From: Austropuccinia psidii
Taxonomy: Eukaryota > Basidiomycota > Pucciniomycetes > Pucciniales > Sphaerophragmiaceae
Reading direction: 5' to 3'
Length of the DNA: 64,000 bases
Assembly: GCA_023105745.1 (NCBI GenBank)
Contig: JALGQZ010000011.1
Location: 17,882,975 to 17,946,974 of the forward strand
Part shown: piece by piece, positions 47,895-60,060 of the stretch
Layout: each line of letters begins with the position of its first letter
Position numbering within the stretch: position 1 is the stretch's first letter
The notes under the pieces: model-generated
What the model saw: the letters and a program-made list of their open reading frames with translations, nothing else
The model's database searches: none
What the model was told of the DNA's origin: nothing
Translations under genes and position numbers: made by a program

Positions 47895-50876
47895 ATGCGT
47901 ATATGCATGTGTCAACACTGCTCAACTCAAACACACTCTTCCCCTGAGGGTGATAGGCCTGGAGTTGCCTTCACACCTTTCCAATATAAACAGCACATTA
48001 AAAAGCTCAAATCAACCATTGCACCCAAATCTCTTCCAAACATCCCTACTTCTGCATCAGGATCTGAGTGCCCACAACTTCTATTGGATAAAATATTCCC
48101 AGCTGATTATTCACCATTGACCCAAAACACCTTCTCCACAGCACCGGATCTCAATTCAACTGCACAGAAACCATACAGCAGCAGTCAAACCTTCCCCCAC
48201 AAGACCTTGCAATGATAATATCTGCCATTCTATCATTAAGGTATAATATACCCCGCAGGGCTTCACGCATTCTCAACCCCGCCCTAAACCTGCTGATCAA
48301 GTCGAGCATCTCAAGCTCCGGTGGTCCCCCCACTCCTGAATTCCATATACCTCAAGATCTGAGTACCATATTTGAACATCTCCAATTGGAACCAGTGATT
48401 CAAAACTATATATGTTGTCCTCAATGTTTCTCTCTTAATGGCCTTACTGAATCAGTCACAACTGACCAACCCCACTGTCAACGCCATAATGACCCAAATG
48501 ATCATGATCACCCTTGCACACAATCATTAGGAAAATTCATCTCTTCATTTGAACCCCACACCCAAAACACAACCAACATGAAGCAAAAATTTATACCAAC
48601 AAAACATTTCATTTATCAACCATTCAAAAATTGGCTTGCCAGATTTCTCCAGCGGGCTGGAATTATGGAAATCCTACATCAACATCAACAATCCCAAACT
48701 CCCGAAGGTTCCCCAAAATGTGATGTCTGGGATGGATTGGTCTGGAGACGCTTCACTGGCACTAGAAATATCAATGACCCCCCATTCATGTCCATTCCTG
48801 GTGCATTGGCCTTCTCCATTTATGTGGACTGGTTTAATGCACACGGAAAGTCAACCCGGTTGGCCAGCATTGGACCTATCATGCTTATTTGTCTTAATCT
48901 CCCCCCAAGTGAAAGATTGAAGCCAGAGAATGTCTATGTTGCAGTAATCATCCCTGGTCCGAAAGAGCCAACTTCCCTTCAATTGAATTACCTATTAATG
49001 CCACTCATCAAGGAGCTCAAAGAGCTATGGCAAGGTTACCATTTTTCACCCACCTCAACAGGTCCTTCAGGATCCTTTATCCGTGTTGCCATTCTCACAG
49101 CCATTTCAGATGTGGTTGCCATGCGCAAGATTACTGAATTTATTTCCCATTCAGGCAACCACTTTTGTAATTTTTGCACCATTCACAAAGCTCAAATTGA
49201 AGAAATTGGTCCTCAATTTCACTACACACGCTCATATCAAAATCATAAATCAACCATTGCCAAATGGCTTCGGGCAACCCCACAACAAAGACAAGCAATT
49301 TTCTCTGAGTATGGAGTGTTATATTCAATTTCAGAAGACCTTCTGTATTGGGATGCAACCAGAATGGTTGATCTTGACATGATGCATAATTTAATACTGG
49401 GAATTTTGAAGGATCATGCAACTTTCAAATTGTGCATTCCAGAGTCCAAATAAAAAATTTACCTCAGGTCCCGGAGGAAATCCAATGACACCAACAGTTC
49501 AGACTCAGATTCCATTACCTCCAACAGCTCTCTTGATAAAATCACATTGAGAGAGGCCCGCTCCCTGAGAAGAGACGCAGCAAAAATATTAAATCAGCCA
49601 CTCCACACTACTTCCACCCAAAAAAACTACTTCCCAATGCCCACCCCTCACACAGAACATCCAACTAGTGGTTCTGCGGAGATTCCTTCATTTGATGTGG
49701 ATTACATCCCCACTTCTGAAATCCCCTCTGAATTGGATATCACTGCACTGAGTGATCACCAGATCAAGGGTGAGGCTCTGGAGCATCTCCGACAAATCAT
49801 ATCTGAGACAATAATTCCCTCATCATGGACAAGAGTACCTCGCAACATGGGTTCCCCCTCTCATGTTAGCTTAAAATCCGCTGAATGGGCTCTCTTATAT
49901 AAGCTCTATATTCCATTTTTAATGCTCAGTCAACAGATGTCATTAGATGTACACCAATCCGCCAACATTCAAAGGCAAATGGGTCAGTCAGAAGAACTTG
50001 GAAATGAACTAACCAAGAATACATTCCATTTGATTAGTGCTATCAACATTGCCACAAGTTGGACTGTTTCAATAGATGATGCGACTGCATTTGCTGAACA
50101 TTGGAAAAAATTCCGCCTTTACAATCAACTCCTGTTACCAAAAGAGAAAAGTAAACCAAATCATCATTTTGCTGATCATATTCCCGAACTCTTCCAATGT
50201 TGGGGCCCAGCACAAGCCTCAGCCACATGGGGTTATGAGAACTTGATTGGGGTATTTGCAAAAATGCCAACAAATAACAAAATATGTACGTCAATTAATA
50301 AGATCAATATATTCACATTGATTAACACCTGAACTGAATAAGACTAACTTCTTGCAACTCTGAATAGATGATATAGATAAAACCTTACTTCAACATATCT
50401 GTCAATGTTCCAACCTTTCTGTTCTCCTGAAATCCCCATCCGTGCCATGTGAAATAAAACAGATTTTCAAATCACAGCCACCTGCCCTGTTCCATCACCA
50501 TAAATATAACAAACCATCCCTCCATGACCAAGAAAATTATGATTTCCTGGTTGAGTACTTACAGAATTTTCATGCAACAAGGGAAATAGTTGATTGGATC
50601 AGCTTAGACACTACCATGCAATCCACAAGTCCTCCCACTTCAAGGATTGTCTCACCTTGGTATTTTCCAGTTTCAAACATTAATATTGGGAACAATATAT
50701 TTTCAACTGAATCCAAAAATGTCAGAAACAGTGTGATATGTTTTCTGAGGGGCAACTCACGACAATTTGGTATTATTAACAGCATTTTTAAAGTCTCTGA
50801 TCCATCTAGCATACTGAACAATAACTTTCTGATCTTAAAAACTTTGAAGATTGATGTGAATTTCTTACCAGATTGA

Positions 50877-51840
50877 CCGCATCTGAATATTTATAAAGCT
50901 GTTGGTTTTGATGATGGACACTTGATTATATCTGAATAAGAAATTGAAGGTAACTGTGGATTGTATGATAACAAAGTTCTGTCATGTTGACTTCTTGTAA
51001 TGATAAAGCCGTTATTTCATGATATTTAGTCTACTAAAATGCAAATCTCTCAGATTCATTAGCAGTTTTGCGAGTGAAATAACTGCCTCAAAATTTGGTG
51101 ACAGAAACATGCCATTGTGACAAGCAAAGCCCATTATTTCACATTGCCACAAAGAACTTACTATTTTGACATTGGGTACAGTGTGAATAAGCCAAGTTCA
51201 ATGATCAAATGACCCACACACTCACCTTTCACAGCATCCAAAATTTCTAACTGCGCCATCATCATGTTGGAAGGGGAATCGGCCCTTGCGCACCCACACA
51301 CGCCAATTCACATGCAAGCGCACCCACACCCACCAATGCACACGCAAGCGCACCAGCACCCGCGAATGAACACGCAAGCGCACCCGCACCCGCCAATGCA
51401 CATGCAAGCTCACCTGCAAGTGCACCCGCACCCGCGGTATTGTGCGGCAGGCTCTACCAGTGTCATCTGCGAAACGACAACCCCGCTCATGCAGAGTCCT
51501 TTCATGGATGACCTGGTGAAGTCAAACCCCCTGCCTACATCAAGACTGGCTGAAGGACCTCTTTGATGTGTGTTTGTGCAAACAGGCGGGTCTTGTGTAA
51601 TTTTTACCAACCATTGGACGGTTGCGGGATGATCCGGTGGTGAGGAATCTGAGTTGAAGGCACAGGAGAACCAATATTGGTGGACGTCACAGGATTTGGT
51701 GTAAGACAAGAGTAGGACATGTGCTCAACGTTTGCTTGATTTTTGCTTGACGTGAGCTCGAGTTTTTATCCTGCTTGACGTTTGCTTGACGTGAAGTCAA
51801 TCGCCGACGATTGACACGAGATTTGCCCTGGTGATTGCTG
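50877..51840. other. 3' flank of tnp2 up to right arm
   Basis: No gene recognised. Contains the 30-bp minisatellite at 51264-51430 and, at about 51720-51800, several TGCTTGACGT(G) units. Both could be subterminal sites of the tnp2 element. The rest is ordinary sequence without visible features. Confidence 0.5.
51264..51430. repeat. 30-bp minisatellite
   Basis: Four tandem units built on CACCCGCACCCGCCAATGCA followed by CATGCAAGCG, then degenerate ends. GC-rich compared with the surroundings. Its reading frames are repeats, not genes. Confidence 0.8.
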
Positions 51841-51930
51841 ATTTTCATTGCAAAAATATTGAAGGAGTTTGATCCAGCTCATGGTGTTCATAATTGTGGA
51901 CCTGTGCCAGGGTGCGCAGGTGTGATAAAT

Positions 51931-53775
51931 ATGAAAAAGTCAGATGGATTCAATTGGTAATGAATGCATATTAGAATTAATGCACAAATCAAGAAATTGG
52001 GTCCATTGGGTATAAACCACCGATTTGGTTGGACCACACCTTGTTTGTTTGTTCTTCATTAAGCTTTGTAGGAGGTGTGCAATTTTACTACTCATCATGC
52101 ATGTTTCCACATCCAAAATAGTTTGTGTGATTGTTGGCCAGTTATCCTGAGTGCTCCTGCCCTTGGGGTCTTCCAAATCCGCCTCCGCAATTGTGTTAAG
52201 CATGATGTGATGGTTACAACATATTTGCAGCTTATTAATATTTCTGAAAAATTCTCCTGGTCCTTTGCTTTTGGATGATATGAATTCTTCATATAATATG
52301 GAATATTCTTGCTGCATGGTTGGGTTGAGTGGGAGCAGCTCATAATGATTGCTAATACTGGGGAGGGATTTGAGATGTGTGGTTTGGGTGCAGCACAAAC
52401 TTAAATGCCGCAATTCCAAATGCAAAATATCATTGCAACCTTTGAAAGACTACTCAGGATGAATGCTGACCAGTTATCTTGATTGGCGCTCTGGGGTTGA
52501 GTGATGAATGATATTATGCCCAAAAGGTCATAAATGGTGGTGTAAATAGGTGTGCCCGTTAATGAGAGCGAATATAGCTATAAGATGGGGCAAGGGTTAT
52601 TGGATATAAAAGGTAATTTGAATAATTTAAGATCAGACACTCACTGTGCTTCATCCAAAATTATACAATGCCAATTGATTTGAAAAATGAATGATGTAGA
52701 GGTATTGGTTTGCTTAAATTCTTGGGTGATAGTATTGTAAGAAGTAATGATGATATCATATTTTAAGATGTCGGCTTTGGATAATGAGTGACAAGTGGGA
52801 CCATGGTAGATTTTGGAATGCAGCGCTCCAGCCTGAGCATGCTTGGATATTTCTGATTGCCAGTTGGTAATTAAGCGAGGGGGGCAGGGAGGGATGGGGG
52901 TTTGCAATCATCCGCTCCTTGGAGGTACCAATTAGAGCAATGGCCTGAATGGTTTTACCTAATCCCATATCATCCGCGAGCAGTCCTCCAAGAGGGGTAT
53001 TGGTCAAAAGGGATTCAAATGAGCTAACGACCTTGTTTGTAATGATGTGCCTGGCATTGAAAGTGGATCCTGGGGGTGAGGTGGCCCAAAGGTTACGGGC
53101 TGATTGGCCATTGGGGATTTCTTGATCCCAGAGAAAAGATAGCCGGTCTTTTGATGAGGGAGGAGGGGGGTTTGAATAATGGCATGGGGAGGTCTGATCC
53201 ACTGGGTAATTGTATCAGTTTTTGCTTGGAAATCAATGATGAAACAGCAGGATATGAAGCTGGAGTCGAGTTTGAAGCAGGAAATGTTTGAGTGAAGAGT
53301 TGACATTGACTATGAGTATTACAGTCATATTCTTTGGGAATTTTAAGCTTGAAATCTTGTGTTTGAAAGCTTTCCATATGAATAAAATGGTTGGATACCA
53401 TGTGAAGAACATCAATGCTTGATTGGGTTTCTGAGATGAGGAGGGATCATTTGCATCAGTCAGAAATACTCCCTCAACAAATAATATTTGAGTAGGATTG
53501 GATTGGCAATTTACAATCCATGCCCCACCAGGACCACAGTGCATGAAAATTTTTGGTGCCCCAAGGAATGGTATCAACGTTTTGGAAAGGGTTGCAGGTA
53601 GAGAGCCAATAGCACGCTGGTGATTGGGGAGATAAATGAATATGTTGTGTTGATTGTGCCATATGATAATCCAAGAAGCTAAGTGGGAATTCTCAGGATT
53701 TAAGGTTATATCACTATTTATTTGAATACGAATATTAATCATCCCAATGCAAAGTGGTTGTGAAGGGGTTGACAT
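51931..53775 (-). pseudogene. SNF2-type helicase, right-arm copy, truncated
   Basis: Starts at ATG 53775 and aligns with 4654-6595. Walker A DDMGLGKT lies near 52970 and the DEAQ box near 52655. It keeps a Gln codon where the left copy has TAG and keeps the ATAG acceptor after the DEAQ intron. It has lost about 66 bp just before the GTPI motif, has a short deletion-type change near 52890, and is cut off at 51931, losing the second RecA lobe motifs V and VI. It cannot encode a working ATPase. It is divergent from the right-arm Cys-rich gene. Confidence 0.8.
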
Positions 53776-56420
53776 GATGGCTATTTTAAATTATTTTGTG
53801 ATAGTCGGAAATTATATGATTGGGAAGGGTTAGCTAAACGGAATGAAGACGGATAAGCGCAGGTGGGGAACTTATATGAGAGGCAGCAATGGGGTCATGG
53901 GGGGATGGCCTGTGGTTACATGCATGGTCTTGATGGGGGTGGGCCTCTTGGGCTGATAATTTTCATATCCAATTTGGGGCATATAACAAGGCAAGGTGGC
54001 CAAAATGTGGGTGCACCAATATGACTGCTGGATCTGCAGCAACTTATGAAACCTTTGGTGGAACAACGTTGAAATTAGCATATCCAAGATTGGGTGGGCT
54101 GTAGAAACTTATCATGGAGGGGCATATTAGAGGCATGCGGCCACGTTTGCTGGTGTGACAGCGAACAAAGAGCGTATTATCCCCAGGTTAATTGTTGCAC
54201 AGGGACCTACTAGGCAATGTTGATGGTTTCAAAGGGCAATCTCATTGTGGGGATGTTTGTGTGTGCACAAAATCAAACTCATGTTTGGTGGCGATGCAAA
54301 CTAGGCTTCAGGGGGGGATGTGTGGGATGATCAAACGGGGCACCAACTGTGAGGCGTGATCCACATATACATTCACCCCTATTGCATTTGAGGCGGCTAC
54401 TAATCCCCTGAGATTGGGCTCACAGTCTTTGCCTCACGCATGTACGAAACTCCGGAGAAAGAGGCCACACGCCCAAGGGAATTTTTGGCTTCCAGCCAGG
54501 CCCCACAGCTTGTGCGGGGCGCGTGAGAACGTGCACAAAATGACCCGCTGTGGGAGATCCCCACGCAAACATAACCAGCCTCAGCAATCATAGGATGTGA
54601 TTATTCTAATGCAGATGAGGCTGAAGCAAATCCACACTGATTGGCCTCACGTTTCCACGCACAAGCGGGTTAGCGTCTGCCCTCAAGCTGACAACCCGAC
54701 CAAGAAAATAGGCAGTTGGAAGCCTGGCAGTAAAATGTCTTCCAGGCATGTGAAAGTTACCTGTGTATGACCCGTTGGGGGTTCATATGAAAGCGTGTGG
54801 CTGCCCGACAATGAGAACGCGGGATGAACAAGTGTGGCCAGTCAAAGTTTGCCCTGACAATGGCACCGGAGTGAATCCACTGTTTGTGTATGACCCAAAT
54901 AATAAGTCATCCCATTATGAACCACTTACATTAACTTGCGTTACATGCAAATCTCTGCCGTAGTTAGGCAGAGCTGTCCAGCAAGGTGCATCAAAGGGAT
55001 GCAGTTGAGATATATGACTCGATGGCTTGACGTGATTGCACGTTACATTGTTGAACAGATTTTGCTCTGCCCTGCAGCATACTTTTACAAAGGTGTACTG
55101 CATACTACAGTGTTGGCTGTACAGATCAGGAAGGTGTAATACTACTTGAGCCTGCATGCATATAGCGAATGTGCATGCACCTTCCGATCGTTTGCATATA
55201 TGTAGCTCATGTGCTACATGCTCAGCATTGCGTTTCACCCAATTTGGACACGCAAGCTGAGCATGTCATGGTCAAAAGCACTGTGAGGAAGTGCTCAGTA
55301 AATCAAAGCCATGGAATGAACTATTTTGGCAATAGCTCATTGGAAGGCTCAGTTTGGAGCACTGGACCAAAGCATGTGAAATGGTGCACCTGGCTGAAAT
55401 GTCATCCGATGCAGTGCCAAATGCTCAGATTGTGTGCATACAAAAATGACTGAGCAATGGCTCAGCATGGTGCATTTGATATTGTTATATCAATGGTTCA
55501 ATTACTGTGCAATTAAAATGTTCAGCCACTGAGCATTTCAATTATGACCCAAAAGCAAACCTGAGCAATGAGTTGAGGCAAGCTCATGCTGTATTCACTT
55601 GTGTTACAGCCCCCCCCTTTGTTCACATACTATTACCAGGCCATACGGCCGGTAATCTCACCGTGGACACTTGTGACCAAATGCACCGGGTGCATTTCTG
55701 CATGGGGCACTTGTGCATTGCACCCACAATGCACATTCAATGAGGGCCTCACGACCTCCCTCCTGGGTGATTGGGTGGGATTTAAGGAAACAAAGGGGCT
55801 TTGACTGAGCTTTACAATTCAATCAATAGAAATACTCAGCCAGAACCACATTGTTCTTCTGCCTCACGCCAGCATTTCCCTTCTCAGTTGCAGCATTTGC
55901 TGCGACTGAGCTTCAATTTTGCCCACACGCCTTGAAGCTGAGCCTTTTGCGGGTGCTGCAACTGCTGAGATCGTCTCAGCTTCACCATGGTATAAAAGAC
56001 CATCTTCACACGACACGCCCTTCACTTTATTTCTCACCCGCTCCACTTCGTTCAACCTTACCTGCGTTTGTCCTTCTTGTGCGTATTCCCCTTGGTCTTC
56101 CTGCGTTTCTACTTTTGTCTTTTGCACTCCACTAAGCCCACTTCCCTTCCTTTTGCCTGTTTGTTTATTCTGCTAATCCTTTCAGAACCTCACTTCTATC
56201 CACCTTGTGTGTTACCTCTTATTTAAACTTTCGTCAACATTATGTACTGATATTAATACTTATTTTTCTTCACGAACCTCTTCCAGACTTTAAAAACCTT
56301 CCGAGTAGAGCGTCTTTATTTTGTTAAAGTTTTAAATTTATAATTCATCGTACGTCTTCATTTTCTTTCTTGATTGTTTACTTTCTATTCAGTTACTAAC
56401 CTCAATTGTTTTGTTTTTAG
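53776..56420. other. Divergent intergenic region, right arm
   Basis: Counterpart of 2016-4653. TATA-like CTTATA (TATAAG on the minus strand) at 53871-53876 precedes the helicase. TATAAAA at 55991-55997 precedes the Cys-rich gene. No recognisable gene in between. Confidence 0.6.
55991..55997 (+). promoter_or_regulatory. TATA box of right-arm Cys-rich gene
   Basis: TATAAAA within a block conserved in both arms (2439-2445), about 425 bp before the ATG at 56421. Confidence 0.6.
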
Positions 56421-59130
56421 ATGTCGTGCACTTTATGCACCAGGCGGGGTATCCCCTGCATTTGTTCCTTAACGACGAACGACGCTTGTGATGCTTGCCG
56501 GCAAGCACACAAGAAATGTTTGTTTGTTGTCCGCCCCTTCCGACCACGAGGCCAGAGGAGTTCTCGCCCAAGACGGCCTCACGAGGACTCCTTTGTGGTC
56601 GACGATGATGAAACCATATCCGAGCACAAATGGACACCGGGACCTCAAGCAGGCCGACAGGAACGATTCCGGACGATTAGCCCTGTCCCCTCCCCCTCCT
56701 AGGCGACTTCACTCCTCGATCGGAACAAAGTGATTATCCAGCCGATGAAGGATGGCGATGGCAAGATGTCAGCCTGTGACTCAAAACCAGAGCACAAACA
56801 TGATAGCCAAAATACCATAAACCAATGGTATAGCCAAAACACCACCAAAACATGGAATTGAGCCAAATTAGCTCAAAAGGTATCAAAAGAAAGAGGAAAC
56901 TCACCTCTTTCTGAAAATATAAGTCTCATCACCATAGGACAAGAAATAACAAAGTTATTCCTGCTCAAATTTATTGCTGAGCATAAACCTTAAATTTCAC
57001 CTCTCATCTAAAATCTAGAAGAAGAGGCTTAACCCCATAAAATGGGTATTCAAAATGAAGCTCTAAGCCAGGGCTATCTAATGGTGCTAGCCAAACTGAG
57101 CTAGCACCAGTATTACTTGAGTTATGGTCAAATTCAGACCAAATAAGGGTGAACAAAACATTCACCTCCCATCTAACTTCTACAGTTTTAGTGTGAGATA
57201 CCTAAAGTGGGGTCTTTTTGGAAAGAGCACAATCAGAGCTATCTGATGGTGCCATCCATTTCCTCATAGCTCAACTACAACAGAAGTTATTGGCCAAACA
57301 AGCTTAATACAGCTTTTGCCCAAACCATGCCAATGTACAAAAATACTTGTACATGGGATAACCTTGCCATATTTAATGATAACCATGTCAAGTTGGGTTC
57401 CATTGTGTAGAGCCCATATAGAGCTATTCAATGAACCAATTTTGAGCTTGATATCTCAAAAACTGACAGAGTTATGACCATTTTAAGGTCAAAATCCCAC
57501 CTGCTGTCATATACAGCCTTACCATGGGATAATATCCCATAACCATGAATATGAGGTGTCAAATAGACAAAGAAGCATGTTTTTACTTCAATACCTCATA
57601 TTTCAGTCAATACTGGGGTCCCATACAGTTTCTGTACAGCATTCTACGCGTCATACACGTCAGAATCAGGCTGTGAGGTCCCCAGATGAAAATCTTCACG
57701 CTGTATTGGTGAAGACTGCCCAGATGTGGTTTCAAAACCACATCTGAGCCCAATACAGAGTATACAGGCTGTTTGCAAACCACAAGCCTGTCATAGAGAG
57801 TGAAAAATCTTCACTTCCTCTACGTGGAAAGGTCTAGCAGCCTTTCCACCTCAATTTCAGGATAAAAGGAGGGCTTTTCACTGCCACAAACCTCTCCTCA
57901 TCCTGCTCTTGAATAACCTACGTAGTAAACTGTCAAAAACAGTTTTACTCTTGGTTAATAATCAGGTATACTCTTAACTTAAAAGTATTGTAGTCTTTAT
58001 TATTGTAACCCAACAGGTAAAGCTGCACCCAGGGCTTTCAACAGTGCTCACCACCACTATATCTCTATAGTAAAGCCCTTAATACCTTAATTATATCATC
58101 TATTATCAACTTTATTATCTTTTAAAGCTATTTTTACCGTGTCACAGTCATAGTTAAAGCCTGTCAATACTTATATACACCTTTATCATAGACTCAACCT
58201 GACACAAGAGGACATTCAACCTTGGGTTGATCGTCACCATGTCTTGTCACCGATGGGATTCAAACGCCAAAGTAAGTTTTCTTTCTCTTCACGCAATAAT
58301 ACTGACTTTTTTCCATTACTCATAGAACAAAACCCCCCAAATCCCCCCCAACAAGACTCTCCCGTTCCTAGTTTGCCTTGCAAGCAAACCCCGCGGCAAC
58401 CCACTCCAGGCCTGAGTGGCACCCGATGGTCTGAGGAATTATTCCGCGGTAAGCAGCCAAAGTTTCACTTCATTTTCACTTTCACTTTCGAGTCGAGTGA
58501 ACTGACTCTTACTCCTTTTTTAGAACCCTCCCAAACCAAAGAGCCACCTATTCCTGGCCTGAGTCCATTGTCCCAACCACCTGAGGACGATATGGCTTGT
58601 GAGCCCAAACCTGAGGTGGCTCATAGGCTATCCACGGAGGAGCCTTATGGTAGGTCACCCCTTCTTTCTCTTTGATCCATATCCACTTTTCCTCATTTTT
58701 TCTTTGACCGTCTCCAGCTCGTCCCGCCACTCCTCGCTCCATAATCATCATCGACAATACGCCCGTCAGATCCCCCCATCCCCCTCCCTCCACTCCTACC
58801 CCGGAGCTCCCTCCTATTGCCCCTGAGAACCCAAACTCCTCCTCCCCCCCGGTGCCAAGCTCCTCTCATTCCCATGATGATGCTCGCCAGGAATTTGCCG
58901 ACCTATGACCGACCCTAATGATTCCTCGAGCCATCGTCCACGAATTGATCAACCAAATGTTGTTGGAACATGGCCGCTTGCTCCACATGATTCCTTTCAT
59001 GGATGCAACTCATCACAATGAGATGCACCGGGAATTCCGGGAGGAATTAAACTCCCTCCTTGCCCAGGCACTGGAGGCTTATCCAAAGGAGGACCTCACC
59101 GGGATAGTCTCAAAGTACTTAGAAAAATAA
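56421..59130 (+). pseudogene. Cys-rich zinc-finger-like protein gene, right-arm copy, split by solo LTR
   Basis: ATG 56421 follows a TTTTTAG acceptor. The eight-Cys cluster (CTLC ... CIC ... CDAC ... C) spans residues 3-33. An acidic stretch (VVDDDETISEH) follows. The frame then breaks at the same C-run as in the left arm (near 56695). The solo LTR splits the next exon. Beyond it introns follow at about 58271-58325, 58443-58522 and 58651-58720, with donors GTAAGT, GTAAGC and GTAGGT. The last exon carries a TGA near 58906 where the left copy is open. The C-terminal domain (IVHELINQMLLEHGRLLHMIPF ... SKYLEK) is otherwise conserved. Confidence 0.7.
56767..58204 (+). mobile_element. Solo LTR of element C family
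   Basis: 1438 bp, TGTCAG ... CTGACA, with perfect target duplication CAAGA (56762-56766, 58205-58209). The left arm has a single CAAGA at the matching place, giving the empty site. It is clearly more diverged from the two LTRs of element C than those are from each other. Formed by LTR-LTR recombination (established mechanism). Confidence 0.95.
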
Positions 59131-59522
59131 AATTAAAAAAAATCTCATTATTTCCACTTTTTATCATTTGTAGTACTTTCTTTTAAATAAATTATTTGTA
59201 TTCAACTATTATTATGTTCAATTTCTATTACATTCTTTGTTCACGTAAAAATTATTTATTTCCTCCTTAGAGAAAATCCCTGATTGCGTGAGAATTATTT
59301 TTGTAAGTGCCCCACCAAAAGTTTGAGTGAGTATTTGTTTGTGTGAACATCGTTTTCCCAAAATGTGCCAATAGTTGCTGTTACCGTCTCCTATATTTTC
59401 TTCTTCCATGGTTTAGAGCCATATGCATTCTTAACTGTAAAAAAGTGGGAGGTTCCCGCATGTGAGCAATCCAGTCCAGATTTGTGAAACATGGCCTTTC
59501 CTATGGTCACACGCTATTAATC
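59131..59522. other. Non-coding flank, right arm
   Basis: Counterpart of 284-675. Contains the 63-codon frame in antisense (59218-59409). No recognised gene. Confidence 0.5.
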
Positions 59523-59880
59523 TTACTCATGTATTGAATTGTTTAAATTGTCTGGAACCTTCACAAGCATAAGGATTGGAATGTGACTTGTTGGGAGCCT
59601 GCACGGGCGTAAGGATTGGCGTGTGAATTGTTGGGCGCCAGCAGAGGCGTAAGGATTGGCGTGTGAATTGTCAGGATCCTGCACAGGCCAAGAAATTTTC
59701 AGCATTGTGGGAAACCTTCACAAGCGTAAGGATTGGCGTGTAAATTTTCGGGAGCCTGCACAGGCTTAAGGATTGGTGTGTGAAGCATTGGCACCCCGCA
59801 TAGGCATAAGGAACTTTTAGCATTGTCAGAACCTGCACAAGCATAAGGATTCGCGTGTGAAGCATTGGCATCCTGGACAA
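59523..59880. repeat. Subterminal minisatellite, right arm
   Basis: Inverted counterpart of 1-283: about nine imperfect ~38-40 bp units with core GCGTAAGGATTGGCGTGTGA. It ends just before the palindromic motif at 59901. Confidence 0.8.
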
Positions 59881-60060
59881 TAGCAACAAACCAGGACAGA
59901 TGTACGATGGCATCCACCATACATAATCCACTTCACCCCTTTTTCATGTGAGACACCCCATCTCCTGCACTCGAAACCATCCAATCCTGGTGTATATTGT
60001 CCTCTGCCTTACCCCACCATGATTTACCCAACAAACATGCAAATCTCCTCATTCTTTGAA

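Larger units (their letters stand above)
38164..50876 (+). pseudogene. tnp2: Tnp2-type (CACTA) transposase, split by element C
   Basis: ATG at 38164; after nine codons element C intervenes and the frame resumes at 47898. N-terminus CMCQHCS is a Cys motif usual for fungal Tnp2 proteins. A frame change near 48200 needs an intron or is a lesion. The main frame 48212-50285 holds a zinc site (CCPQC ... H ... H), YVDWFNAHGKS, NLPPSERL, a SDVVAMRK segment followed by CNFCTIHK, and DLDMMHNLILG, the conserved acidic blocks of the Transposase_21 family. One TAA at 49451 interrupts an otherwise continuous frame. Intron 50286-50367 (GTACGT, CTAAC branch, AATAG) leads to the last exon ending at 50876. It cuts and pastes elements through their terminal repeats. 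Inactive here. Confidence 0.85.
51841..59880. repeat. Right arm of giant inverted repeat
   Basis: Inverted copy of the left arm. Innermost block 51841-51930 matches 34894-34980. From about 51935 it matches 6595 downwards. Differences: about 530 bp lost between helicase and inner block, a ~66 bp deletion in the helicase, a solo LTR at 56767-58204, and scattered point changes. The outer end cannot be fixed, because the left arm runs off the window. Confidence 0.88.

Noticed and set aside
59671..59931. Repetitive 86-codon frame at the right arm end
   Set aside because: Translation of the minisatellite.
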